From NCBI GenBank assembly GCA_964537685.1, contig CAZICM010000022.1, positions 62,001-126,000 of the forward strand: a stretch of DNA of 64,000 nt, given 5' to 3'. This stretch comes from CAZICM01 sp964537685. GTDB lineage: Bacteria > Myxococcota_A > Polyangia > Polyangiales > Polyangiaceae. A program made the translations under genes and the position numbers. Of this stretch, positions 54,414-63,164 are shown piece by piece. Under the pieces are notes generated by a model. It was not told the DNA's origin. It searched no databases and was given only the letters and a program-made list of their open reading frames with translations. Each line of letters begins with the position of its first letter. Within the stretch, counting starts at the first letter, position 1.

Positions 54414-56174
54414 TTAGGGTCCAGCCAGGCATTGAAGAAGATCCCCGCGGCGAAATGTTGCCGCAAGGCGAAGCTGATTGACCTTTTGGTTGCCATAGAG
54501 CTTGTCGATAGCTTTTTGAATCTCGCCCCATGCCTTGATCAGATAAGCTTCCCGGTGCTTATCGATGTGGGTGTGGGCATCCTCAAACTTGCGATGATCG
54601 AGCTTATCGAGGGAAATCGCCAAGTCTGCCAGCACATATTGACCCATCAGCATGGATGTAAAATACGAAGCATAGGGCAAAAAATCGGGAGCGGCCGCGG
54701 GAGGTCTCTTCCTTTTGTTTTCGGCGATGCGGAAGAGCAATACGGCAATGATCAATTGCGTCGCATTTAGATCATCCCTAAAGATTTCTTCGTAGAGTTT
54801 GCCTAAATAGTCGCCACCCCGAAATTTTGCCTGGTGTGGCTGCCTACGCCACACGGCCAGAATCGCTTCGGCGGCGCTGCTGATGCTGATGTCCTTGGGT
54901 CCGGATATCCCCTCGCCGCGGTGGCGGCGATAGTCATATCCAAGCTCTTTCAGCGAAAGCTCGAGGCGCTGCTGCCTGGGGTCGTTTGAGCGAAGGTCTC
55001 TGAAATCAACAGGATTTTGGCTATTCGTTGCCCACGTAATGGTTTGCACAAGCTTATCCGCCTCGCGGGGAACTTGATAGAGCCGTACCAACACATATGC
55101 CTGATCCAGATTGGGCTGGGTGGTGGATGGCTTTGATTTGCGGCCATTCTTCTTGCGGGCTTGCTGTTCGGCCGCCGGGTCTGTTTGTGGTTTTTGTGAT
55201 CGCGCGAATTCAGCAAGGGTGGCCTGTATCGTTTTGCTGGTCTGACCTCCATTGACAATTTGCAGCCCAGACACGTTCACTTTAAAATTTTCCGCCTGGA
55301 GGGCGTTATAGGCGAAGTGATCGCAGATCAACGTGATACCGTTGTTATAGAAATAAAAGTTCGGCAACTCCTCGTTGTCTTTCAAGGTCTGGGCAATCGC
55401 TTCATTGACCCGGTTCCCATGCAAACCCAAATAGCGGCGAACATTGCGCTCGAGCAGGCGATCGCCATGGGTATCCATGAGACGGGCGAGCTCGGAAACG
55501 CTCACTTTCCCAATAAAAACACGGGTATACTTAAAGTCTTCGACAATGGCCTTGCCAGCGAATTGAAGGGTATCCTTCACGGGTTTGCTGGCCTGAAGAA
55601 CTTCAACCAAATTCAGATGATTGATATGTTCAAATTGAGCATGAGAACCAAAGCGCTCCCGGTCGATGATACGCTGCACATCGGGAACCTTCCATGACTT
55701 GCCATTGCTGCAAAGTAAAAAGCGTACACGGGGGATATTGCCATCTAAGATTAAACTTCGGGCTTCTTCCACCCGGGCCTTGAGCCGGGGATTGATGTCA
55801 ACCGGTGCATTTGGATCGAGAAGAGCCCTCACGGCCTGCACGGCTTTTTCAACACCGTTTTGAGGGAAGCCTCTTACACCATCCAGGTTCTCATGATGGT
55901 ACTTGCCCTGAAAGAGGGTAACGGTGAATTCCCCATCCGATACATCGCTAAGATGCATGGCATCCACGCCAAAGTCATTGCTCCCCTCGGTCAGAGCATC
56001 CAATGCCTCATCCTCGGAAAGCGCGAGCATGGTCTTGGTGCAGAGAACCACAAAGGCTGTAGACCGAGCCAAAACATCGTTGACGGGTTCCCCTCGGATT
56101 TCCTCAATTTGAATCTTTAGCTTCTGCGCCAGCCCGCGCACTTGTTGGTCAATAATTCCAACATTGATATCCAT
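54414..56174 (-). CDS. AIPR family (abortive infection) protein
   Basis: ATG at 56174 follows AGGAG; 586 residues. The AIPR core is at about 230-450: ERNVRRYLGLHGNRVNEAIA, FYFYNNGITLICD and VSGLQIVNGGQTSKTIQATL, the most conserved parts of the family. In the N-terminal domain NDFGVDAMHL, then LFQGKYH 17 residues later, suggest a PD-(D/E)XK-like core (Asp71...Gln89, Lys91), a possible nuclease. Members of the family are known phage-resistance proteins. It has its own promoter with a possible operator, and a long basic linker (KKNGRKSK) splits the C-terminal half. The FAD-oxidase fusion follows on the same transcript. Confidence 0.88.
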   Translation of the reverse strand: MDINVGIIDQQVRGLAQKLKIQIEEIRGEPVNDVLARSTAFVVLCTKTMLALSEDEALDALTEGSNDFGVDAMHLSDVSDGEFTVTLFQGKYHHENLDGVRGFPQNGVEKAVQAVRALLDPNAPVDINPRLKARVEEARSLILDGNIPRVRFLLCSNGKSWKVPDVQRIIDRERFGSHAQFEHINHLNLVEVLQASKPVKDTLQFAGKAIVEDFKYTRVFIGKVSVSELARLMDTHGDRLLERNVRRYLGLHGNRVNEAIAQTLKDNEELPNFYFYNNGITLICDHFAYNALQAENFKVNVSGLQIVNGGQTSKTIQATLAEFARSQKPQTDPAAEQQARKKNGRKSKPSTTQPNLDQAYVLVRLYQVPREADKLVQTITWATNSQNPVDFRDLRSNDPRQQRLELSLKELGYDYRRHRGEGISGPKDISISSAAEAILAVWRRQPHQAKFRGGDYLGKLYEEIFRDDLNATQLIIAVLLFRIAENKRKRPPAAAPDFLPYASYFTSMLMGQYVLADLAISLDKLDHRKFEDAHTHIDKHREAYLIKAWGEIQKAIDKLYGNQKVNQLRLAATFRRGDLLQCLAGP

Positions 56175-56251
56175 GTGGGGTCTCCTAATGGAGGAAGTAT
56201 TGTTCGGGCTAGATCTATCGCTGCCGGGCAATCCTTACTCGCTGGTTACGC

Positions 56252-56279
56252 AATATCTCTTTGTTTGGGTGCGTGTCAA
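56252..56279 (-). promoter_or_regulatory. Promoter of the AIPR operon
   Basis: On the minus strand a perfect -35 box TTGACA at 56279-56274 is followed after 16 bases by GATATT at 56257-56252. The start would fall near 56245, leaving about a 70-base leader before the AIPR start. Confidence 0.6.
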
Positions 56280-56291
56280 GAATTGTGACAC
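56273..56291. promoter_or_regulatory. 19-bp inverted repeat over the AIPR -35 box (candidate operator)
   Basis: GTGTCA and TGACAC are separated by seven bases, a perfect dyad that overlaps the TTGACA box. A repressor bound here would block the polymerase. No obvious regulator gene is adjacent; the AIPR operon itself could be self-regulating. Confidence 0.55.
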
Positions 56292-56333
56292 CTATTTATC
56301 GCGCATGGCGCATAACATAAGCCCATGGAAAGC

Positions 56334-56378
56334 AAAACGCGGTGCTCCTTCCCTTTAGGCGAGTGGGCACCGCGTTTT
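56334..56378. terminator. Strong bidirectional intrinsic terminator
   Basis: AAAACGCGGTGC at 56334-56345 and its exact reverse complement at 56367-56378 form a 12-bp stem with a 21-base loop. Runs of A and T at the two ends give U tracts on either strand. It ends the transcript of the gene at 56408-56788, 29 bases after its stop, and insulates the AIPR promoter. Confidence 0.8.
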
Positions 56379-56407
56379 GAATTTGAACACAGAAATGAAG
56401 CGCTGTG

Positions 56408-56788
56408 TTAACGCATAACGTTATGCTCGACAAAGTATTTACGGGCATAGGCCACAAACTGAGCATCCGAGGGATGATCGACGGTTTCGACGCCGATAAT
56501 TTTGGGCTCTAGGTTGTGATCGTGCTTGTGAACATGTTTAATAAACGCAAGTTTCGCCGAGCCGGGGCCGCATACCAAGATTGTGCCCGCGTCGGCCAGG
56601 TCTTTGGCGATTTCGTGGTAGTAATGCGGGTCTTCGTCGACTTTGTGGCCCGCGTAGTCTCCGCGCTTTCTTTGAAGATGACGATGCTGCTTTAAAGGAT
56701 GCACCGTTTGCTCCGTAAAGCTTTCGTGGGTAATATGAAAAATCTTTGCTTCGTTATGGTCTAACCAGACCGCTGCGTGATAACTCAT
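56408..56788 (-). CDS. Small translational machinery-type protein
   Basis: ATG at 56788 has AGAGGA before it; 126 residues. The sequence starts SYHAAVWLDHNEAKIFHITH and has VDEDPHYYHEIAKDLADAGT, ILVCGPGSAKLAFIKHVHKH and a closing AYARKYFVEHNV. This matches a widespread family annotated as translational machinery protein, with an eRF1/RNase-like fold proposed for related bacterial proteins. The many His and acidic residues at one face are typical. Cytoplasmic; its exact role is not established. Transcription ends at the terminator downstream. Confidence 0.82.
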   Translation of the reverse strand: MSYHAAVWLDHNEAKIFHITHESFTEQTVHPLKQHRHLQRKRGDYAGHKVDEDPHYYHEIAKDLADAGTILVCGPGSAKLAFIKHVHKHDHNLEPKIIGVETVDHPSDAQFVAYARKYFVEHNVMR

Positions 56789-56932
56789 AATGTCCTCTGC
56801 TTCAGCAATGAGCGTGCCTATGGTTTTCCTCGAGCATCTTGCACGAGGCTTCGCTTGCCCGAAGGAATAAGCACGCAAGTCTTGCGTTGACGCGGCGATT
56901 TTTGCGTCGATGGGCTTATGTGCTCGATTTTA

Positions 56933-57592
56933 TTAGGGGATGGTGTGGCCGGTGACGTTTAAGGTCCAGAAGGCATTTTCGCATACGTCGCCCGTGTTGT
57001 GGCGGACTTCAAGAATATACCAGGTGCCATCGTCGGTGCCTAGGGTATCGCCCCATTGTTTGCTATAGGATTCGGGTAGGCCGAGGGCTTTTTCGGGGGC
57101 GGCGGCGCAGTCGGGGTTGGAAAAGTCGCCGGTGTAGACGTATAAATCGTAGTCGGCCTTGGCGGGGGATGTGAGCGAGGCTGTAAAGGAAAGCGCGGGG
57201 TAATCGATGATTGAGCTTACGCCTTCCTTGACGAAGAGCGCGAACCATTTGGAGCTATTGCCCATGGCGGTGCGCATGTCGCTGCCTTTGTCGCCGTCGA
57301 TTTCGGGTAAGACTTCGGCGCCTGCGCAGGTGTTGGGCGCCGTGAAGTCGCAGCCGGTGCCGCCTCCTCCCATGCCGCCGCTTCCGCCCGCGCCTCCTTC
57401 GCCGCCGCCGGCACCTCCTTCGCCCATAGAACCGCTGGAGGAGGATGTCGAGGCTTGACCGCCCTCTCCATCGTCGCCCCCTTGTCCCGTGGGCGCGGCG
57501 GTATCCAATTCAGAGCCTTCTGCACATGCCGAAAGCCATGCCGCGAATCCTAAGCCAACCGATGCGAATGCCAATCCATGCCAAATCTTCAT
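56933..57592 (-). CDS. Glycine-rich lipoprotein
   Basis: ATG at 57592 gives 219 residues with a signal peptide and lipobox LSAC. A Gly/Glu/Ser-rich linker (GGAGGGEGGAGGSGGMGGG) of about 60 residues follows. The C-terminal 130 residues are a beta-rich domain with CDFTAPNTCAGAEVLPEIDG, ADYDLYVYTGDFSNPDC and GTWYILEVRHNTGD. That resembles a prepeptidase C-terminal-like beta-sandwich, found in many secreted bacterial proteins as a binding or targeting domain. No catalytic domain is attached. It is a stand-alone lipoprotein gene. Confidence 0.75.
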   Translation of the reverse strand: MKIWHGLAFASVGLGFAAWLSACAEGSELDTAAPTGQGGDDGEGGQASTSSSSGSMGEGGAGGGEGGAGGSGGMGGGGTGCDFTAPNTCAGAEVLPEIDGDKGSDMRTAMGNSSKWFALFVKEGVSSIIDYPALSFTASLTSPAKADYDLYVYTGDFSNPDCAAAPEKALGLPESYSKQWGDTLGTDDGTWYILEVRHNTGDVCENAFWTLNVTGHTIP

Positions 57593-57657
57593 AGGCCGAT
57601 AGTAAGGGTATACACGCCGCTTTGAAACGATTATTGAAGGATGCTTTTGTAAACAAT

Positions 57658-58359
57658 TTAGAGATGCATATCGACCATCAGATAAAACACCTTGGGTCCT
57701 TGTCCGACAAGATGGGCGGGCCATTCGTAGGGGCTAAGGCCGCGCAGATAGGGCAGGTCGGGTTTAGAATCGGTCATGGGAGAATACAGGGCTTCGTAGA
57801 CGCGCTCAAAGGCGGCGGCCCAGTTTTTTCGTTTGGCGTCTTCGAGGGCGTCGATGATATTTGTTTCTTTTTTCTTTTTGGGGGGCACAGACACCGCGGC
57901 GTAGGCCGATCGCAATTCTTCGAGGAGAATGCTTAAGAACCATTCGGGAATATTGGCGGGCGATTTACGGCGGATGGCTCGTTTGGTGACCATCTCGTCA
58001 TCGGTCATGGAGTCGTCGAACTTCATCCAGGGGACACCGGCCAGATGGAGGGTGCTAAAAATTCCATACCAAGGCTGGCGATTCCATGCGTCTTCTTTTG
58101 AGAAGTGTTTGTGGGCATATTTGGCCTGGGCTTCGATTTGAGCGATGAGTTCGGCGCGATCTTTATCGTCGGAGGCGAAGGGAAAACTGGGAAAGGATTC
58201 GGGAGGTGGCGTGGTGATACGAGCGCCATCGGGTTCAAATGCACAGAGCCAGTGCCACCAGTTGTCGATACCGCCGTTTGCATCGACATGCTGGGTGAAG
58301 GCTTTGAGCGCGTCTTCCAGGGTTTCGGCGCGGGCTTTGACAAATTGCGTTTGGTGCAT
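57658..58359 (-). CDS. Uncharacterised cytoplasmic protein with Trp-rich N-terminus
   Basis: The 233-residue protein has no signal peptide. The N-terminal part is Trp- and aromatic-rich (DNWWHWLCAFEPDGARI, WNRQPWYGIFSTLHLAG). The middle holds a charged helix (SILLEELRSAYAAVSVPPKK) and the end contains LRGLSPYEWPAHLVGQGPKV. I do not recognise a family; the aromatic-helical pattern is of the kind seen in small immunity-like proteins. There is no obvious partner: the upstream gene on the opposite strand starts about 80 bases away. The ribosome site is poor, so the start is uncertain. Confidence 0.5.
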   Translation of the reverse strand: MHQTQFVKARAETLEDALKAFTQHVDANGGIDNWWHWLCAFEPDGARITTPPPESFPSFPFASDDKDRAELIAQIEAQAKYAHKHFSKEDAWNRQPWYGIFSTLHLAGVPWMKFDDSMTDDEMVTKRAIRRKSPANIPEWFLSILLEELRSAYAAVSVPPKKKKETNIIDALEDAKRKNWAAAFERVYEALYSPMTDSKPDLPYLRGLSPYEWPAHLVGQGPKVFYLMVDMHL

Positions 58360-58442
58360 GAGCTACACATAAACGAGTTGGCTGGGCGTGAAAAGTTTAT
58401 TGAGCGCGATGCCGCAAATGTTCGTATAACAAGAGGATGTAT

Positions 58443-59408
58443 ATGTCGAAGAGGGCGCTGTCGAGAGTGGGGAGCGTGGGGAGCGTGGGTTTTTGGCTGA
58501 TGGCCGGTGGATGCGGGCTGGGCTGTGCCGATTCAGGCGATACGCAGGCGACGCCTCAGGTGACGTCGATGACGCTGGTGATGGAGAAGAAGATTATCGA
58601 TATTCTGCCCAAAGTCGCGAAGGAATATGAAGGCAGCGGCGTGCAATTGCATGGGGATTTTTTGTATGTGGTTTTTGACAATATGCAGCTTATGGCGCGC
58701 ATAAACAAAAGCCTGACGGGCGGCGGGATATTGGGGAGCGTGACAGAGAGTTCCAATTTCGAAGGGATTACGGCCGACACCAATGGAACCGAGCATTTGT
58801 ATGTGATGAAGGAGATGGATAAGAGCAGTGGAAACAAGGGGAAGGTGATTCAATTCGACACGATGGGGGTGGATCAGGGGTCGGAGCTTTCGGATGTGGT
58901 GTTTGGGGGAAGCAAGGGATTTGAGGGGATTGCGTGGCTGTGGGTCAACAATGACGATTATTTGCTGGCGCTGTGCGAGGGAAATGATTGCACCGACGAT
59001 GAGATGAACAAGGGGCGGGGAAAATTGCATCTGCTCAAGCAAAAAAATGGTGAATGGCTAAGCGAATCGGTGCTGAGCATTCCCAGCAAGGCCCATTTTA
59101 TCGATTACAGTGATATTGCCCTCTATAACCATCAAAATGGAACGTACGGCGTGGCGATCACCTCGCAGCAGTCTTCTCAGTTGTGGCTGGGGACGCTGAA
59201 CACCTCGCCTTTTGGTTTTAGTGACGAGGGGGTGGTCGTGGATTTTCCCAAGGGCCAAAACGGCGAAACCCAATATTGCAGCGTGGAAGGCGTGACCTTC
59301 GATGTGTTCGCGCCGAATCCCAGACTCTATGTGGTGTCCGATGCCAGCGATGGCCTTGGACTTTGCCCGGCAAAAGACGCGATGGTTCATCTCTTTGAGC
59401 TCCAGTGA
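58443..59408 (+). CDS. Lipoprotein with propeller-like domain
   Basis: ATG at 58443 is preceded by AAGAGG at the right distance, better than the ATG at 58437; 321 residues. A signal peptide with lipobox-like Gly-rich GGC or GLGC is followed by a beta-rich chain: LVMEKKIIDILPKVAKEYEG, LYVVFDNMQLMARINKSL, EGITADTNGTEHLYVMKEM and NDDYLLALCEGND. These fit blades of a beta-propeller of the SdiA-regulated/YjiK type, with an exposed Ca- or sugar-binding face possible. No enzyme motif is seen. It is followed by a clear terminator and then by gyrA. Confidence 0.68.
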   Translation: MSKRALSRVGSVGSVGFWLMAGGCGLGCADSGDTQATPQVTSMTLVMEKKIIDILPKVAKEYEGSGVQLHGDFLYVVFDNMQLMARINKSLTGGGILGSVTESSNFEGITADTNGTEHLYVMKEMDKSSGNKGKVIQFDTMGVDQGSELSDVVFGGSKGFEGIAWLWVNNDDYLLALCEGNDCTDDEMNKGRGKLHLLKQKNGEWLSESVLSIPSKAHFIDYSDIALYNHQNGTYGVAITSQQSSQLWLGTLNTSPFGFSDEGVVVDFPKGQNGETQYCSVEGVTFDVFAPNPRLYVVSDASDGLGLCPAKDAMVHLFELQ

Positions 59409-59429
59409 AATACCCGTTGCACTCCCCAT

Positions 59430-59459
59430 CCCGTTCGACTACCTGAACGGGCGTTTTTA
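59430..59459 (+). terminator. Intrinsic terminator between the lipoprotein gene and gyrA
   Basis: CCCGTTC at 59430-59436 pairs with GAACGGG at 59445-59451 around an 8-base loop. CG then TTTTT follows. It ends the transcript of the lipoprotein gene and separates it from gyrA. Confidence 0.85.
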
Positions 59460-59550
59460 TAGGTAGCCCGCCGCCCGCGCCACCTTCGCTCTGAAGGTCT
59501 TAGCAAGCCGGGCCTCACAAAATTGGGCCTTGTCAATTTCCAAGCAGCAG

Positions 59551-62202
59551 ATGGAACAGTCCACTTCGAACATTCAGCAAAAAATCCCCGTTAGCATTCA
59601 GGATGAGCTTCGCACAAGCTACCTCGATTACGCGATGAGCGTGATTGTGGGGCGTGCGATTCCCGATGTGCGCGACGGCTTGAAACCTGTGCACCGCCGC
59701 ATTCTGCATTCGATGAATGAGCAGAAAATTGGTCCGACGGGCTCTCATAAAAAATGCGCCCGTGTGGTCGGCGATGTGCTCGGTAAATACCATCCGCACG
59801 GCGATTTGGCGGTGTACGACGCCTTGGTGCGGATGGCGCAGCCTTTTAGCCTTCGTTATCCGCTCATCGATGGTCAGGGCAATTTCGGCTCGGTCGACGG
59901 CGATAGTCCGGCGGCCATGCGTTATACCGAGTCCCGGCTTTCGCGCATCGCGATTGAAATGCTGGCCGATTTGGAAAAGGATACGGTCGAGTTTGTCCCC
60001 AATTACGATGATTCGGAATTAGAGCCAAGCGTATTGCCCGCCAAATTCCCGCAATTGCTGGTGAATGGATCGAACGGCATTGCGGTGGGTATGGCGACGA
60101 ATATTCCGCCTCATAATTTGGGCGAGATTATCGATGCGACGATCGCGATTATTCACAATTCAGAGATAACGATCGATGAATTGATTCGCATTGTTCCCGG
60201 GCCGGATTTTCCGACGGGCGGTTTAATTTACGGGCGGAGCGGGATTGAGCAGGCGTACCGCACGGGGCGCGGCGCGATTGTGATGCGGGGCAAGACGCAC
60301 GTTGAAAAGACCCTGAAGGGCGATCGCGAGCAGATAATCGTCACAGAAATTCCCTATCAGGTGAACAAGGCGAGGCTGGTGGCGAAGATCGCCGAGTGCG
60401 TCAAGGAAAAGCGCATTGAAGGGATTGCCGAGGTGCGCGATGAAAGCGATCGCGAAGGCATGCGCATCGTGGTCGAGCTGAAGAAAGATATTTTTCCTCA
60501 GGTGATTCTGAATCAGCTCTACCGGCTGACGGATCTGCAGGCGAGCTTTGGGGTGATCAATTTATCGATCGCGGATGGGCGGCCTGCGGTTCTGAATCTA
60601 AAAGAGACGCTTGCGTATTTTATCGAGCACCGCCGGGATGTGGTGACACGCAGGACGCGCTTCGATTTGCAGAAGGCGGAGGCGCAGCGGGAATTGGTGC
60701 TGGGCCTGGGGATGGCGACGACAGACATCGATCGGGTGGTGGCGACGATTCGGTCGTCGAGCGATCCGGATGAAGCGAAGAAGAATCTGCAAGAGCTTCC
60801 GCTGCGGGGATTGGGCGAGTTTTTAAGGCGCGCGGGCCGTCCTGAAAGCGAATGCGAAAAGGCCGATGGCCAAGGGGATTATTTCCTTTCGGAGCGTCAG
60901 GCGAAGGCGATTTTGGAGATGAGGCTGTCGCGGCTGACGGGCCTGGAGCGCGAGAAGCTTGCGAAGGAGTACGGCGATCTTTCGCTGGAAATCGCAAAGC
61001 TGGAGGCGATTTTGGCCGATCCAAAGCTATTGATGGACGTGATTGTCGCCGAGCTGAACGATGTGAAGGCGCGGTTCGCGGACAAGCGGCGCACCGAAAT
61101 TATCCCCGCGGAAGCTGAAATCAACGTGGAGGATTTGATTCAGGAAGAGGATATGGCGGTGACGATTTCACATCTGGGTTATGTGAAACGGACGCCGGTT
61201 TCGACGTACAGGGCGCAGCGCCGGGGCGGAAAAGGCATGGTGGGGATGGAGGCCCGCGAGGAAGACTGGGTGAACCAGTTGTTTGTGGCCTCGACGCATT
61301 CGCATGTCTTCTTCTTCAGCGACAAGGGCAAGGTCTACGTTAAGAAAGTCTATGAAATACCGCTTGCGGCGCGCAATGCGAAGGGCCGTGCGATCGTGAA
61401 TTTCGTTGGGCTCGAGCCTGGCGAGAAGATTGCGGCGATTACGCCGGTGCCGGGTTTTGATGAGGGCCGTTATGTGGTGACGTTGACGAAGAACGGCATC
61501 ATCAAGAAGACGGCGCTGTCCGAATACGAAAACTACCGGGAAAAGGGCATTATCGGGGTGCGCATCGAAGAGGGCGATCAACTGCTTTCGGCGGCGATTA
61601 CCGATGGAACGCGCGAGCTGTTAATCGGCACGCGGGGCGGGATGAGCATTCGTTTTTCAGAAGACGAAGTACGTTCGACGGGCCGGCCAACGATGGGCGT
61701 GAAGGGCATCGAGCTTGAAGAAGGCGATTATGTGGTTGGCCTATGTGTGTCGGGAGATGGGCGCGATAGGGTGCTGGCGGTGTGCGAGCGGGGCTATGGA
61801 AAGCGGACGGCGCTCGAAGAATTCCGCTTGCAGAGCCGGGGCGGCAAGGGCGTTATTTTGATTGACGCGAGCGAGCGCAACGGGCCGGTGGTGGGCGTTG
61901 CGATGGTGGGTCCGACGGATGAAGTGATGTTTGTGACGGATCGCGGGCAAACGCTGCGCACAAAGGTCAGCCAGGTTCGCGAGACGGGCCGCAACGCGCA
62001 GGGTGTGCGGCTGATGAATGTCGATGAGGGAGAGCGCATTGTGGCGATTGAAGCCTTTGCTGAAACCGAATCGGTCGAGGAAGGCGGGACATCGGGCGGC
62101 GGAGCCAATGGCGCGGCGTCTGGGAATGGAGCTTCGGCATCGATACCGCCTCCTGAAGGTTCGATACCGCCTCCGCCCGCAAACGACCCGACCATGAATT
62201 AG
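59551..62202 (+). CDS. gyrA: DNA gyrase subunit A
   Basis: ATG at 59551 (TTG at 59530 is also in frame) gives 883 residues. The N-terminal half is the breakage-reunion domain with the catalytic Tyr125 in AAMRYTESRLSR. The C-terminal half has the DNA-wrapping blades and the GyrA box QRRGGKG, which distinguishes it from ParC. With GyrB it introduces negative supercoils using ATP. The quinolone-resistance region reads GDLAVYD: the residue equivalent to E. coli Ser83 is Leu86, while the Asp87 equivalent is kept. A Ser/Gly/Pro-rich tail ends the protein. It is followed after 44 bases by MlaE genes, but they are probably separate transcripts. Confidence 0.97.
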   Translation: MEQSTSNIQQKIPVSIQDELRTSYLDYAMSVIVGRAIPDVRDGLKPVHRRILHSMNEQKIGPTGSHKKCARVVGDVLGKYHPHGDLAVYDALVRMAQPFSLRYPLIDGQGNFGSVDGDSPAAMRYTESRLSRIAIEMLADLEKDTVEFVPNYDDSELEPSVLPAKFPQLLVNGSNGIAVGMATNIPPHNLGEIIDATIAIIHNSEITIDELIRIVPGPDFPTGGLIYGRSGIEQAYRTGRGAIVMRGKTHVEKTLKGDREQIIVTEIPYQVNKARLVAKIAECVKEKRIEGIAEVRDESDREGMRIVVELKKDIFPQVILNQLYRLTDLQASFGVINLSIADGRPAVLNLKETLAYFIEHRRDVVTRRTRFDLQKAEAQRELVLGLGMATTDIDRVVATIRSSSDPDEAKKNLQELPLRGLGEFLRRAGRPESECEKADGQGDYFLSERQAKAILEMRLSRLTGLEREKLAKEYGDLSLEIAKLEAILADPKLLMDVIVAELNDVKARFADKRRTEIIPAEAEINVEDLIQEEDMAVTISHLGYVKRTPVSTYRAQRRGGKGMVGMEAREEDWVNQLFVASTHSHVFFFSDKGKVYVKKVYEIPLAARNAKGRAIVNFVGLEPGEKIAAITPVPGFDEGRYVVTLTKNGIIKKTALSEYENYREKGIIGVRIEEGDQLLSAAITDGTRELLIGTRGGMSIRFSEDEVRSTGRPTMGVKGIELEEGDYVVGLCVSGDGRDRVLAVCERGYGKRTALEEFRLQSRGGKGVILIDASERNGPVVGVAMVGPTDEVMFVTDRGQTLRTKVSQVRETGRNAQGVRLMNVDEGERIVAIEAFAETESVEEGGTSGGGANGAASGNGASASIPPPEGSIPPPPANDPTMN

Positions 62203-62246
62203 ATGCTTGCGATGTTGTTGTGCAATCGCGCTATGCTCGCGCGCCC

Positions 62247-63140
62247 ATGAGCGCAGCCGACGCCAACGCGGGTGGACGCCCTTCCCGGCCCGCGCCCTTG
62301 CCCGTCTTAAAACCCGGCGGTCCCCGAAGCCGCCGGGCACCTGCATCGAGGCCGGCCCCCCTTCCTTCGCCGGGCGTTGTTGAATCGGCGGGCCACTCTG
62401 CGCTGAATATTGCCGAAGTCGTGGGCGGGATGGGTCTTCTGGCCGGCCGTATTTTTGCCCGGGTATTTACGCTTCGTTTTGATGGCGAGGAGTTTTTCCG
62501 AAACCTGCATCGCATGGGCGTGCGCTCTGCACCCATTGTGATTGTGACGGCATTGGTAACGGGCGCGATTACGGTGGTTCAAGCGGCGCCGGTGGTCGAG
62601 CGCTTGGGGGCCTATGGTTTATTGGGCTGGGGCGCGAGCTTTGCGTCGCTCCGGGAAATCGCGCCGCTGCTCACGGCTTTAATGATTAATGGGCGCGTAG
62701 GAGCCAACAATACGGCTGAATTAGGCACAATGGTCGTGACCGAGCAATTGGATGCATTGCGGGTGTTGGCGATTGATCCCATTAAATTTTTAATTGCGCC
62801 TCGTTTTTTGGCGATGGTGCTGACTTTATTTCTGTCGACTTTGTTTGCGGATGCGCTGGCGCTGCTGGGAGCGGCTTATGCGGGCTATGCGCTGCTTGGT
62901 GTGGAGCCGGCATCGTTTTATATTGGCCTTACGGGCGGGCTCTTAGGATTCAACGACGTCGCCGTTGGACTCTTTAAAAGCGTGGTGTTTGGCATTGTGA
63001 TGGGATTGGCGAGCTGTCAATTTGGGCTTGCGGTGAAGGGCGGAGCTCCGGGCGTGGGCAAGGCGGTCAATTCAACCGTGGTGGCGACGGCGGCGGGCAT
63101 TTTCGTGCTCGATTTTTTCGTCGCGTTCACGTTTCATTAA
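62247..63140 (+). CDS. MlaE-type ABC permease
   Basis: ATG at 62247 gives 297 residues. A basic Pro/Arg-rich N-terminus of about 50 residues precedes the usual MlaE core of several membrane helices. The conserved cytoplasmic loop is VTEQLDALRVLAIDP (TEQ-DAL with Asp), then FLIAPRFLAMVLTL. MlaE-type permeases form the transmembrane core of Mla/MCE transporters that move phospholipids between the inner and outer membranes. A second MlaE gene follows 24 bases later, so two different permease halves probably form a heterodimer. The ATPase MlaF and the MCE protein are likely further downstream, beyond the window. Confidence 0.92.
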   Translation: MSAADANAGGRPSRPAPLPVLKPGGPRSRRAPASRPAPLPSPGVVESAGHSALNIAEVVGGMGLLAGRIFARVFTLRFDGEEFFRNLHRMGVRSAPIVIVTALVTGAITVVQAAPVVERLGAYGLLGWGASFASLREIAPLLTALMINGRVGANNTAELGTMVVTEQLDALRVLAIDPIKFLIAPRFLAMVLTLFLSTLFADALALLGAAYAGYALLGVEPASFYIGLTGGLLGFNDVAVGLFKSVVFGIVMGLASCQFGLAVKGGAPGVGKAVNSTVVATAAGIFVLDFFVAFTFH

Positions 63141-63164
63141 AGGGCTGGGTGGGGAAGACAGCCG

